Origin: DASPXY01 sp038227745
Lineage (GTDB): Bacteria > Planctomycetota > Planctomycetia > Gemmatales > Gemmataceae
Direction of reading: 5' to 3'
NCBI GenBank assembly: GCA_038227745.1
Contig: JBBRPS010000494.1
Coordinates: 1-7,731 of the forward strand
Length of the DNA: 7,731 bases
The notes under the pieces are model-generated. The model worked only from the letters and a program-made list of their open reading frames with translations. It searched no databases and was not told the DNA's origin. Position 1 is the first letter of the stretch; every line of letters begins with the position of its first letter. Made by a program: the position numbers and the translations under genes. This document shows, one piece after another, positions 1 to 4,887 of this stretch.

Positions 1-142
1 GGCAGCTTACGCCGAAAAGGAGGGGGCTACGGCAGAGTTCGCTAGGCCCTCTTGCCTGCCCTCCGTGCCGTTCCCCTCGCCGTAACCCCTTACCCCACAA
101 CAGCGGAAAGCTGGACGATCTCTTACGCCGGCCGTTCGCCTT

Positions 143-625
143 TCAGTTGCCTTCCGGTGGCGGCTGGCGGAACAGCACCATGTCGTGCCGCCGGATCACC
201 ACGCCGGCCTTGCTGTCGGGCCGCGGCCCCATCGTGTAGACGCCGAACTTGCCCGTGCTCGTCTCCGCCAGATACAGCGCCGCCTGCCCCTGGGTGACGG
301 TCCCGGTCGTCATCATGAAGTGGACGTCCTGCTTCGGCTTGATGGCGAACTCCATCAGCAGATCGACCTCCGCCCAGCCGACGAGCTTGCCGGTGACCCG
401 GTCGATGACGGTGCCCAGCAGTTTGCCGGCGCGGTAGTCCAGCATCCACACGCCGTCCGTCGGGGCGCGCGGGCCAATAGCGACGGGGCCGGTGCAGAGG
501 ATGAAGTCCTCGAAGCGGTCGTTGGCCGCCTGGGCGGGCCGCGGCTGCTGCAAGCACAGGACCGCGCTCACCGCCCCCAGCACCACGCCCGTCGCCAAAC
601 AGAGCAAGCGCCCGCGATCTCTCAT
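143..625 (-). CDS. Small secreted protein of unknown function (planctomycete-type)
   Basis: 160 residues. The start at 625 is chosen because AAGGAG (634-639 on the minus strand) lies 8 nt upstream and because a signal peptide begins there. The reading frame continues upstream to 724 but that part is low-complexity and unlike protein. Residues 1-33 form a Sec-type signal peptide: basic start (MRDRGR), hydrophobic core at about 8-25, and an AQA cleavage site before Ala34. The mature part, about 127 residues, is rich in beta-prone sequence, with DGVWMLDYRAGKLLGTVID (57-75), a VHFMMTTGTVTQGQAALYLAE stretch near 101-121, and RRHDMVLFRQ (145-154). I see no cysteine pair, metal site or catalytic motif in it. 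It resembles, from memory, a recurrent planctomycete hypothetical family with no assigned role. Likely periplasmic or extracellular. It is divergent from the EEP lipoprotein gene, with the large palindrome between them. Confident that the gene is real; function unknown. Confidence 0.82.
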   Translation of the reverse strand: MRDRGRLLCLATGVVLGAVSAVLCLQQPRPAQAANDRFEDFILCTGPVAIGPRAPTDGVWMLDYRAGKLLGTVIDRVTGKLVGWAEVDLLMEFAIKPKQDVHFMMTTGTVTQGQAALYLAETSTGKFGVYTMGPRPDSKAGVVIRRHDMVLFRQPPPEGN

Positions 626-693
626 GTCATGTTCTCCTTGCCATCGTGGGAAATCCTTCCCGGGCCACGCCGCCGCGCCGGCAGGGCCGGGCG

Positions 694-724
694 AGTATAC
701 CCGACGCCGGGAGGTCTGACACAA
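694..724 (-). promoter_or_regulatory. Putative promoter of the small secreted protein gene
   Basis: On the minus strand TATACT (694-699) is a good -10 box. Two -35 readings are possible: GTGTCA (717-722), 4/6 matches with a 17-nt spacer, or TTGTGT (719-724) with a 19-nt spacer. Both fall inside the left arm of the inverted repeat at 714-778. The predicted transcript would start near 687, giving a leader of about 60 nt. Inference from consensus only. Confidence 0.45.
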
Positions 725-778
725 GCCCGAAGCGCAAGCGAGGGATCCCCTCGCTTGCGCTTCGGGCTTGTGTCAGAC
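714..778. repeat. Perfect 31-bp-arm inverted repeat, Gemmata-type palindrome
   Basis: The arms 714-744 and 748-778 are exact reverse complements, separated by only 3 nt (ATC). The core of the left arm reads CCCGAAGCGCAAGCGAGGG. Translated in other frames this core gives SPKRKRG- or QARSASEG-like peptides, which I recall as frequent spurious ORF products in Gemmata-type genomes. That suggests a dispersed intergenic repeat. As RNA it would make an extremely stable hairpin on either strand; there is no T-run beside it as in a standard intrinsic terminator. It sits between two divergent genes. The repeat is directly visible; its family membership is from memory, and no second full copy is in this window. 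Confidence 0.93.
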
Positions 779-933
779 GGCCCCGCGGGATCCAGGCAGG
801 CTGGGAAGGCACCGTGGCCGGACACTTCCCGAGCGGCACTATACCAGGCACCCGCCGTTTACTCCAACAGTTGTTGCCGGTCGCGACCGCGCCGCTTCCG
901 CCCGTCCGGGCCGTCAGCCCAGGCGGGGGGCGA

Positions 934-962
934 TTGTCTGCCCCCGGCGGTGCCCGTAGAAT
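934..962 (+). promoter_or_regulatory. Sigma70-like promoter of the EEP lipoprotein gene
   Basis: TTGTCT (934-939) and TAGAAT (957-962) are separated by 17 nt, a near-canonical housekeeping arrangement. The transcript would begin near 969, about 29 nt before the ATG at 998. A second weaker -10-like TATACC at 840-845 has no good -35 partner. Confidence 0.55.
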
Positions 963-997
963 GCTGCTGGACCCAACCCGGACCGAAGGAACCTCCC

Positions 998-2065
998 ATG
1001 TCCCCGCGCATCCCCCGGCTGCTGGTTCTGTTCGCGGCTCTGCTCGCCTCGGCCCTCGGCCTGACGGGCTGCAAGGACGCCGCGCCGGAGCCCGGCCCCG
1101 CCAACCAGGATGCCGCGGGGAAGTACCTGTTCTGCTTCTGGAACGTCGAAAACTTCTTCGATGACAAGCTCGACCACCGCAAAGGCCCCGGCGACCGCGA
1201 ATACGACCCGTGGTTCGCCAACGATCCCGACATCCTCAAACTCAAATTGGCGAAGCTCACCGAGGCGCTCCTGAAACTCAAGGACGGCAAGGGGCCGGAC
1301 ATCCTCGTCATCGTGGAGGTGGAGAGCCGGCGTGCGGCGGAGCTGTTGCAGGAGGCGCTGAATGCAAAGCTGGCGGACCCGGCGCTGCACTACAAGCACG
1401 TCCTGATGAAGGAGCTTTCCGCCGGGCGCCACATCGCCCCGGCCATCCTCACCCGGCTGCCGATCGACGGGGACCGCACCCGCTTGCTCGGCAAGCGCAT
1501 GCGCATCCTGCAAGGGCAGGTCACGGTCAACGGCCACGACCTGATCATCATCGCCTCGCACTGGTCCTCGCGGCTGGAGAAAGGCAGCGAGCACCGGCGC
1601 GAGCACTACGCCGACGCCATCTACGGCCAGGTCCGGGCCATCTGCACTCGCGACCCCAAGGCGGACGTGCTGGTCTGCGGCGACTTCAACGACACGCCCG
1701 AGGACCCGAGCGTCACCGAGCACCTGCACGCGACCGGCGACGTCCAGGCGGTGCGGAAGTCGGGAGACGCTCCGACGCTGCTCAACCTGCTCGCGGGCAA
1801 GGACCCCGCCGGCGGGTTCGGCACCTACTTCTACCGCCGCTGGCTGATATTCGACCAGGTCGTCGTCACGCCGGGGATGCTGGGCGCGCAGGGGTGGAGC
1901 TGCGACCCCGCGACGGTGCGGGTGGTGAACACGCTGACGCGGCCGGGCGATCCGCAGGGCCGTCCCTGGAAGTTCGGTGGCCAGGGCGCCCGCGACCGGG
2001 CGCACGAGCGCGGCTACAGCGACCACTTCCCGGTGACGGTGGAACTGAAGGTAGCGCCGCCGTGA
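998..2065 (+). CDS. Lipoprotein of the endonuclease/exonuclease/phosphatase family
   Basis: 355 residues. The ATG at 998 is chosen because GAAGGA (985-990) precedes it by 7 nt and the product starts with a lipoprotein signal: basic MSPRIPR, a hydrophobic run, then lipobox L-T-G-C with Cys25 as the lipidated residue. The frame is open further upstream but that stretch covers the palindrome and promoter. The mature domain (about 42-352) has the full set of EEP (DNase I-like) motifs: WNVEN with the metal-binding Glu51, VIVEVES with Glu107, ASHWSS with His188, GDFND (Asp229, Asn231), IFDQ (Asp286), and the terminal YSDHFP with Asp342-His343. The family uses divalent metal to cleave phosphodiester or phosphoester bonds in nucleic acids, phosphoinositides or similar substrates. 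All key residues are present, so it should be active, probably membrane-tethered outside the cytoplasm. The substrate cannot be told from sequence. Apparently monocistronic. Confidence 0.93.
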   Translation: MSPRIPRLLVLFAALLASALGLTGCKDAAPEPGPANQDAAGKYLFCFWNVENFFDDKLDHRKGPGDREYDPWFANDPDILKLKLAKLTEALLKLKDGKGPDILVIVEVESRRAAELLQEALNAKLADPALHYKHVLMKELSAGRHIAPAILTRLPIDGDRTRLLGKRMRILQGQVTVNGHDLIIIASHWSSRLEKGSEHRREHYADAIYGQVRAICTRDPKADVLVCGDFNDTPEDPSVTEHLHATGDVQAVRKSGDAPTLLNLLAGKDPAGGFGTYFYRRWLIFDQVVVTPGMLGAQGWSCDPATVRVVNTLTRPGDPQGRPWKFGGQGARDRAHERGYSDHFPVTVELKVAPP

Positions 2066-2066
2066 G

Positions 2067-2098
2067 CGCCGGCGGTTTTCCGGCGAATCCGCCATTTT
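2067..2098 (+). terminator. Possible weak terminator after the EEP lipoprotein gene
   Basis: Right after the stop codon, CGCCGG (2067-2072) can pair with CCGGCG (2080-2085) around a 7-nt loop. Alternatively GGCGG (2071-2075) can pair with CCGCC (2089-2093), followed directly by ATTTT. Both hairpins are short, so the call is tentative. Confidence 0.35.
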
Positions 2099-2112
2099 GT
2101 CCTGTTTCCTGC

Positions 2113-2142
2113 TTGTGCTGGTGCGCCGGTCGTTGGTATACT
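2113..2142 (+). promoter_or_regulatory. Extended -10 promoter of the first tatA-like gene
   Basis: TTGTGC (2113-2118) and TATACT (2137-2142) lie 18 nt apart, and the -10 is preceded by TGG, giving an extended -10 (TGnTATACT). The start would be near 2149, leaving a leader of about 90 nt before the ATG at 2238. The same layout recurs before the second tatA-like gene. Confidence 0.6.
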
Positions 2143-2237
2143 CCCATTATCCACTGATGTGGAATCCCCGCAGGGAACCGTCACTCCGGTCCCTCAACCC
2201 GTTCCCACCTTACCGCCTCGCGGCAGGAGAACACTTC

Positions 2238-2405
2238 ATGTTTGGACTTGGCGTGCAGGAAATCCTCGTCGTACTCGGCATCGGGCTGTTGCTGTTCGGA
2301 AACAAGCTCCCGGGCATGGCGCGGTCCCTGGGGAAGTCGCTCTCGGAATTCAAGCAAGGGATGGAGAATGTGAAGGAGGAGTTCAAGGGCACGCTCAAGC
2401 CCTGA
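2238..2405 (+). CDS. tatA: Twin-arginine translocase subunit, TatA/E type
   Basis: 55 residues, short but within the TatA/TatE size range. The start is fixed by AGGAGA (2225-2230), 7 nt upstream. The architecture is that of TatA: a short periplasmic N-terminus (MFGLGVQE), one transmembrane helix (about residues 8-20), the FG hinge (Phe20-Gly21), an amphipathic helix (about 24-45, KLPGMARSLGKSLSEFKQGM) and a brief charged tail. TatA proteins oligomerise with TatC, and often TatB, to carry folded proteins bearing twin-arginine signals across the cytoplasmic membrane. No tatC is nearby. A second TatA-like gene follows after 220 nt with its own promoter, so the two are probably separate units. 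TatA rather than TatB is inferred from the short tail and the lack of a long acidic C-terminal region. Confidence 0.92.
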   Translation: MFGLGVQEILVVLGIGLLLFGNKLPGMARSLGKSLSEFKQGMENVKEEFKGTLKP

Positions 2406-2433
2406 CTCCCGCTGGACTCCCTCTCTTTTCGGC

Positions 2434-2456
2434 CCGGCGCCGTGCCGGCTGTTTTT
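2434..2456 (+). terminator. Intrinsic terminator after the first tatA-like gene
   Basis: CCGGC (2434-2438) pairs with GCCGG (2444-2448) around a 5-nt loop, followed by CTG and five T residues (2452-2456). A competing longer stem of 10 bp pairs 2430-2439 with 2457-2466 and places the T-run in its loop. Confidence 0.55.
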
Positions 2457-2479
2457 CGCCGGGCCGCCGCGAAATCTCC

Positions 2480-2509
2480 TTGCCCCTTGCAATCGGGGGC
2501 TGTTATACT
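2480..2509 (+). promoter_or_regulatory. Extended -10 promoter of the second tatA-like gene
   Basis: TTGCCC (2480-2485) and TATACT (2504-2509) are 18 nt apart, with TGT before the -10 box (extended -10). The start would be near 2516, giving a leader of about 110 nt. Spacer length and -10 are identical to those of the upstream tatA-like gene. Confidence 0.58.
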
Positions 2510-2625
2510 GACCAGTGGATCAAGCATCCCGACCCCGATGAATCCTGCTCTCTGCTCCCTTGTTGCGGGTTGCTCGCGGGCGGGGTCGATGACACGGTGA
2601 CCAGCAACTTGGGTAGGAAAGTACC

Positions 2626-2934
2626 ATGACTCCGTTGTTCGGCTTCAACCTCGGCCCTCAGGAGATCATCCTGCTGCTCATCATCGGCGTGCTGCTCTTC
2701 GGCCGGCGCTTGCCGGAGGTGGGCCGCTCCCTGGGCAAGGGGATCGTGGAGTTCAAGAAGGGCATGCGCGGCCTGGAGGACGAGGTGGACCCCAACCCGG
2801 TCACCCGGCACGAGCCGGCGCCCGACCAGATCCGCGCTCCGCAGCGCGTGACGGCGAACGCCCCGAAGTTCGAGGACAACGCGACCAACGTGACGGCAAA
2901 CACGCCGAACGTCAGCACGCCCCCGCGGGCGTGA
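2626..2934 (+). CDS. Second twin-arginine translocase subunit, TatA/B type, with Asn/Thr/Pro-rich tail
   Basis: 102 residues, starting at an ATG with AGGAAA (2615-2620) 5 nt upstream. Residues 1-10 are a short N-terminus, 11-25 a transmembrane helix (PQEIILLLIIGVLLF), then the FG hinge (25-26) and an amphipathic helix (about 28-50) with EVGRSLGKGIVEFKKGM. That helix is very close in pattern to the one in the neighbouring 55-aa TatA, so the pair probably arose by duplication or are ancient paralogues. The C-terminal half (about 52-102) is low-complexity and polar, with two related segments, VTANAP (75-80) and VTANTP (89-94), and no predicted fold. Family knowledge places it in the Tat export pore. 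Whether it works as TatA or TatB is unclear: the helix looks TatA-like, while the extra length is compatible with TatB. It is followed by a strong hairpin and then a tRNA gene. Confidence 0.9.
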   Translation: MTPLFGFNLGPQEIILLLIIGVLLFGRRLPEVGRSLGKGIVEFKKGMRGLEDEVDPNPVTRHEPAPDQIRAPQRVTANAPKFEDNATNVTANTPNVSTPPRA

Positions 2935-2943
2935 GCGAAGCGC

Positions 2944-2980
2944 GCCGGCCTGGCCACCGCCGGGCCGGCTCTCGTCTTTC
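2944..2980 (+). terminator. Strong terminator after the second tatA-like gene
   Basis: An 11-bp stem pairs 2944-2954 with 2959-2969 (one T-G wobble) around the loop CACC, followed by the T-rich stretch TCTCGTCTTTCTT. It begins 9 nt after the stop codon and ends just before the tRNA gene, separating the two transcripts. Confidence 0.75.
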
Positions 2981-2982
2981 TT

Positions 2983-3055
2983 GGGCGCTTAACTCAGCGG
3001 CTAGAGTACCGTCCTCACACGGCGGGAGTCACTGGTTCAAATCCAGTAGCGCCCA
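2983..3055 (+). tRNA. tRNA-Val (anticodon CAC)
   Basis: 73 nt, full cloverleaf. The acceptor stem GGGCGCT (2983-2989) pairs with AGCGCCC (3048-3054), with discriminator A3055. The D arm pairs ACTC (2992-2995) with GAGT (3004-3007). The anticodon stem CCGTC (3009-3013) pairs with GGCGG (3021-3025), enclosing loop CTCACAC with anticodon CAC at 3016-3018. The variable loop has 5 nt. The T arm pairs ACTGG with CCAGT around TTCAAAT. The CAC anticodon reads valine codon GUG, a major valine codon in GC-rich genomes. The 3' CCA is not encoded (ACT follows), so it must be added enzymatically. Specificity is inferred from the anticodon and general likeness to bacterial tRNA-Val. Confidence 0.95.
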
Positions 3056-3109
3056 CTCCCTCAAGAACAAACTCCCCCCACCCGCTGCAACGGGCGCGGG
3101 GAACACATG

Positions 3110-3238
3110 TTACTTCTTCGGGCGGTTATCGTTCTGGGATTGGAAGCCGAGCAGTTTGGCGAAACGGCGCGAGCGGCACGAGGCATACCACCGCTGCCGG
3201 GCGGCGTCCCTGGTTCGGCGTGAGCGCGTTGCGTCCAT
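3110..3238 (-). CDS. Small, very basic protein of unknown function (42 aa)
   Basis: 42 residues, beginning MDATRSRRTRDAARQRWYAS and ending in NRPKK. AAAGGAGGT (3243-3251, minus strand), almost the full anti-Shine-Dalgarno complement, lies 4 nt before the ATG, and a TTGACC/TACGCT promoter lies just upstream. Eight Arg residues fall in the first 25 and the tail is Lys-rich, so the pI is very high. There is one Cys, one Trp, no signal peptide and no membrane segment, which suggests a cytoplasmic protein that may bind nucleic acid or the ribosome (inference only). I do not recognise the family. An in-frame ATG at 3325 with AGGAGG (3335-3340) would give 71 residues. The added codons are poorer in third-position G/C and contain the promoter, so the short form is preferred. 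Divergent from the OGFr-like gene. Confidence 0.6.
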   Translation of the reverse strand: MDATRSRRTRDAARQRWYASCRSRRFAKLLGFQSQNDNRPKK

Positions 3239-3269
3239 GGGGACCTCCTTTGTTGCTATCGCTACTTTC

Positions 3270-3298
3270 AGCGTAGACCGTAAATAAGCATCGGTCAA
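3270..3298 (-). promoter_or_regulatory. Promoter of the 42-aa basic protein gene
   Basis: On the minus strand TTGACC (3293-3298), 5/6 to the -35 consensus, and TACGCT (3270-3275) are separated by 17 nt. The predicted start near 3263 leaves a leader of about 25 nt that carries the strong Shine-Dalgarno sequence. Confidence 0.5.
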
Positions 3299-3379
3299 AT
3301 TCGCGCGCTGCGCCACGAAGAACATCTCCCTATCCCTCCTGTTGCCTGATGCGCTGCCACCATAAGAGTTTACGGCACC

Positions 3380-3901
3380 ATGTCCCGACTGGTCTCTTTC
3401 TACCGCGGCGCGGCGACCGACAGCGAGCGGCGTAAACTCGACGATATTCTCAGCTGGGACGACGACGACCTGGAAGCCGTCCACGACTTCATCCAGTGGC
3501 TGTTCCCGCTGCCGGAGCCGAGTCAGTTCAACGCGGACGCCTCGCTGGTGGACGAAGACGACATCGAGGAGTTCAAAAGAGATAAATTCCTCCGGGCGAA
3601 CCTGGGGCGTTCCTTCGCGCGCATCCTGCGGTTCCTTGGGCTGACGCGAACCGACAACGGCGAGGTGCTGGAGGGCGGCAACTTCCAGGCCCGCGCGCGG
3701 GACGTGTGGGCGGCGCCGAATCACAACTGGCTGCGGCTCACGCGCATCCTGCGCAGCCTCAAACTGCTGGGGCTGGAAGCCGAGGCCGAGGCGCTCTACG
3801 GCCGGCTGAACGCCTTCTACACGGGCAAGCGGTTCCCGATCCCGGCAGACACGTTCCGCTACTGGACGCAGGCGGTGCGCGGGGAGATGCCGCGCGGCTG
3901 A
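3380..3901 (+). CDS. Opioid growth factor receptor (OGFr) N-terminal-domain-like protein
   Basis: 173 residues. The ATG at 3380 starts directly with conserved-looking sequence, but there is no good Shine-Dalgarno. Residues 31-51 (LEAVHDFIQWLFPLPEPSQFN) match the signature I know for the OGFr conserved region, 'H.FIQWLFPLPE.S..N'. Downstream, FLRANLGRSFARILRFLGL (70-88), HNWLRLTRILRSLKLLGL (115-132) and FPIPADTFRYWTQAV (152-166) fit the rest of that helical domain. The family is named for the vertebrate receptor of Met-enkephalin, but bacterial members are stand-alone short proteins without the vertebrate repeat tail, and their role is unknown. There is no signal peptide or membrane helix, so it is predicted to be cytoplasmic. 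It lies divergent from the 42-aa gene and 134 nt before scpA on the same strand. Co-transcription with scpA is possible but not shown. Confidence 0.85.
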   Translation: MSRLVSFYRGAATDSERRKLDDILSWDDDDLEAVHDFIQWLFPLPEPSQFNADASLVDEDDIEEFKRDKFLRANLGRSFARILRFLGLTRTDNGEVLEGGNFQARARDVWAAPNHNWLRLTRILRSLKLLGLEAEAEALYGRLNAFYTGKRFPIPADTFRYWTQAVRGEMPRG

Positions 3902-4035
3902 GATCACCTCTCACGCCCACCTGTTGCACCGGGTGGGCCATGCCTTCGGTTCGCGTGGCATTTCCGCCGCGTTCCGGTCACAATGGGGACTGGCACGGAC
4001 CCCGCAACCCTCTGCGCCCAGGCCCCCCGCTCCCC

Positions 4036-4821
4036 ATGGATTACCAGGTCGAGCTCGACACGTTCCGCGGCCCCCTGGATCTGCTGCTCTACCTCGTCAA
4101 GCGCAACGAGGTGGACATCTGCGATATCCCCGTCGCGCGCGTCGCCGAGCAGTTCCTCGCCTACCTGAACGTGATCCAGCAGATCGACGTCGAGTGGGCC
4201 GGTGACTTCGTGGTGATGGCCGCCACGCTGATGGAGATCAAGAGCCGCCTGCTGCTGCCGCGCAGCGAGGAGGCGGCCGCCGAGGAAGAGGACCCGCGCC
4301 TGGAGCTGGTCAAGCAACTCATCGAGTACAAGAGGTTCAAGGACGCCGCCGCCCTGCTGGAGGCGCAGGCGGCGCGGCAGCTGGCGCGCCTGCCGCGCCA
4401 GCCGGTGGACGTACCGGTGCAGCTGGACCCGGCGCAGCAGCCGCTGCAGCGGGTCGAGCTGTGGGACCTCGTCAGCGCGTTCGGGCGCCTGATGCGCGAG
4501 ACGGCCGCCCTACAGCCGCGCCAGATCGTGATGGACGAGACGCCCATTCACGTCCACATGGAGCGCATCCTGGAGCAGGTGACGGCGCAGGGCAAGGTGA
4601 CCTTCACCGAGCTGTTCACGGTGCCGCACACGCGCGGGCGGCTGCTGGGCCTGTTCCTGGCGACGCTGGAGCTGATCAAGGGCAAGCGTGTCGTGGTCGA
4701 GCAACCGGAGCGCTTCGGCGAGATCAGCATCTACCCGGCGCCGCCCGCGGTCGAGCCGGTGCAGGCCTCCTCCGAGGCCGCGCCGGGCCAGGAGTCGAAC
4801 GGCGTGCCGAAACCTGAATAA
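4036..4821 (+). CDS. scpA: Segregation and condensation protein A (ScpA, kleisin)
   Basis: 261 residues, close to the usual ScpA length. ScpA is the kleisin that bridges the SMC ATPase heads and, with ScpB, forms the condensin-like complex on the nucleoid. The N-terminal signature is clear: VELDTFRGPLDLLLYLV (5-21), then NEVDICDIPVARVAEQFLAYL (24-44) and the GDFVVMAATLMEIKSRLLLP stretch (56-75). A variable acidic linker (78-90) and helical middle follow. The C-terminal winged-helix part (about 185-235) includes KVTFTELF, RGRLLGLFLATLELIK and FGEISIYP. The start is set by alignment to the family N-terminus. The frame is open further upstream, and there is no obvious Shine-Dalgarno before this ATG (the preceding bases are C-rich), so initiation may be weak or leaderless. 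scpB, often adjacent in other bacteria, is not downstream: a terminator and a convergent gene follow. Confidence 0.95.
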   Translation: MDYQVELDTFRGPLDLLLYLVKRNEVDICDIPVARVAEQFLAYLNVIQQIDVEWAGDFVVMAATLMEIKSRLLLPRSEEAAAEEEDPRLELVKQLIEYKRFKDAAALLEAQAARQLARLPRQPVDVPVQLDPAQQPLQRVELWDLVSAFGRLMRETAALQPRQIVMDETPIHVHMERILEQVTAQGKVTFTELFTVPHTRGRLLGLFLATLELIKGKRVVVEQPERFGEISIYPAPPAVEPVQASSEAAPGQESNGVPKPE

Positions 4822-4826
4822 AGCGA

Positions 4827-4872
4827 ACGGCCGGGGCTTCCCTCGCGGGAAGCCCCGGCCGTGTGCGTTTTC
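4827..4872 (+). terminator. Strong convergent (bidirectional) terminator
   Basis: A perfect 16-bp stem pairs 4827-4842 with 4847-4862 around the loop TCGC, beginning 5 nt after the scpA stop. On the plus strand GTGCG and four T residues follow (4868-4871). On the minus strand the sequence beyond the hairpin reads TCGCTTTATT, so it can also end the 4888-7425 transcript. Confidence 0.85.
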
Positions 4873-4887
4873 AGGTCGAGCCCGCGC

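Noticed and set aside
1..142. Left edge downstream of the secreted protein gene
   Set aside because: Examined for a terminator or small gene; no convincing hairpin with T-run and no frame with a ribosome site and coding-like composition.
622..630. Two-codon ORF (ATG-ACA-TGA, minus strand) overlapping the start of the secreted protein gene
   Set aside because: The first ATG is only 3 nt from the Shine-Dalgarno, too close for good initiation, and a two-codon frame can easily arise by chance.
185..997. N-terminal extension of the EEP frame up to 185
   Set aside because: The extension overlaps the opposite-strand secreted protein gene, the palindrome and the promoter. The lipoprotein signal and ribosome site place the start at 998.
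914..2095. 393-codon minus-strand frame opposite the EEP gene
   Set aside because: Arg/Val/Leu-rich with no recognisable motif; the EEP gene on the other strand has all family motifs.
2983..3055. tRNA-Val as an integration site for a mobile element
   Set aside because: No repeat of the tRNA 3' end, integrase or phage-like gene is present in the window.
3239..3907. Long minus-strand frame reaching from the 42-aa gene through the OGFr-like gene
   Set aside because: The upstream part is antisense to the OGFr-like coding sequence and has no ribosome site at its start; only the 3110-3238 part is supported.
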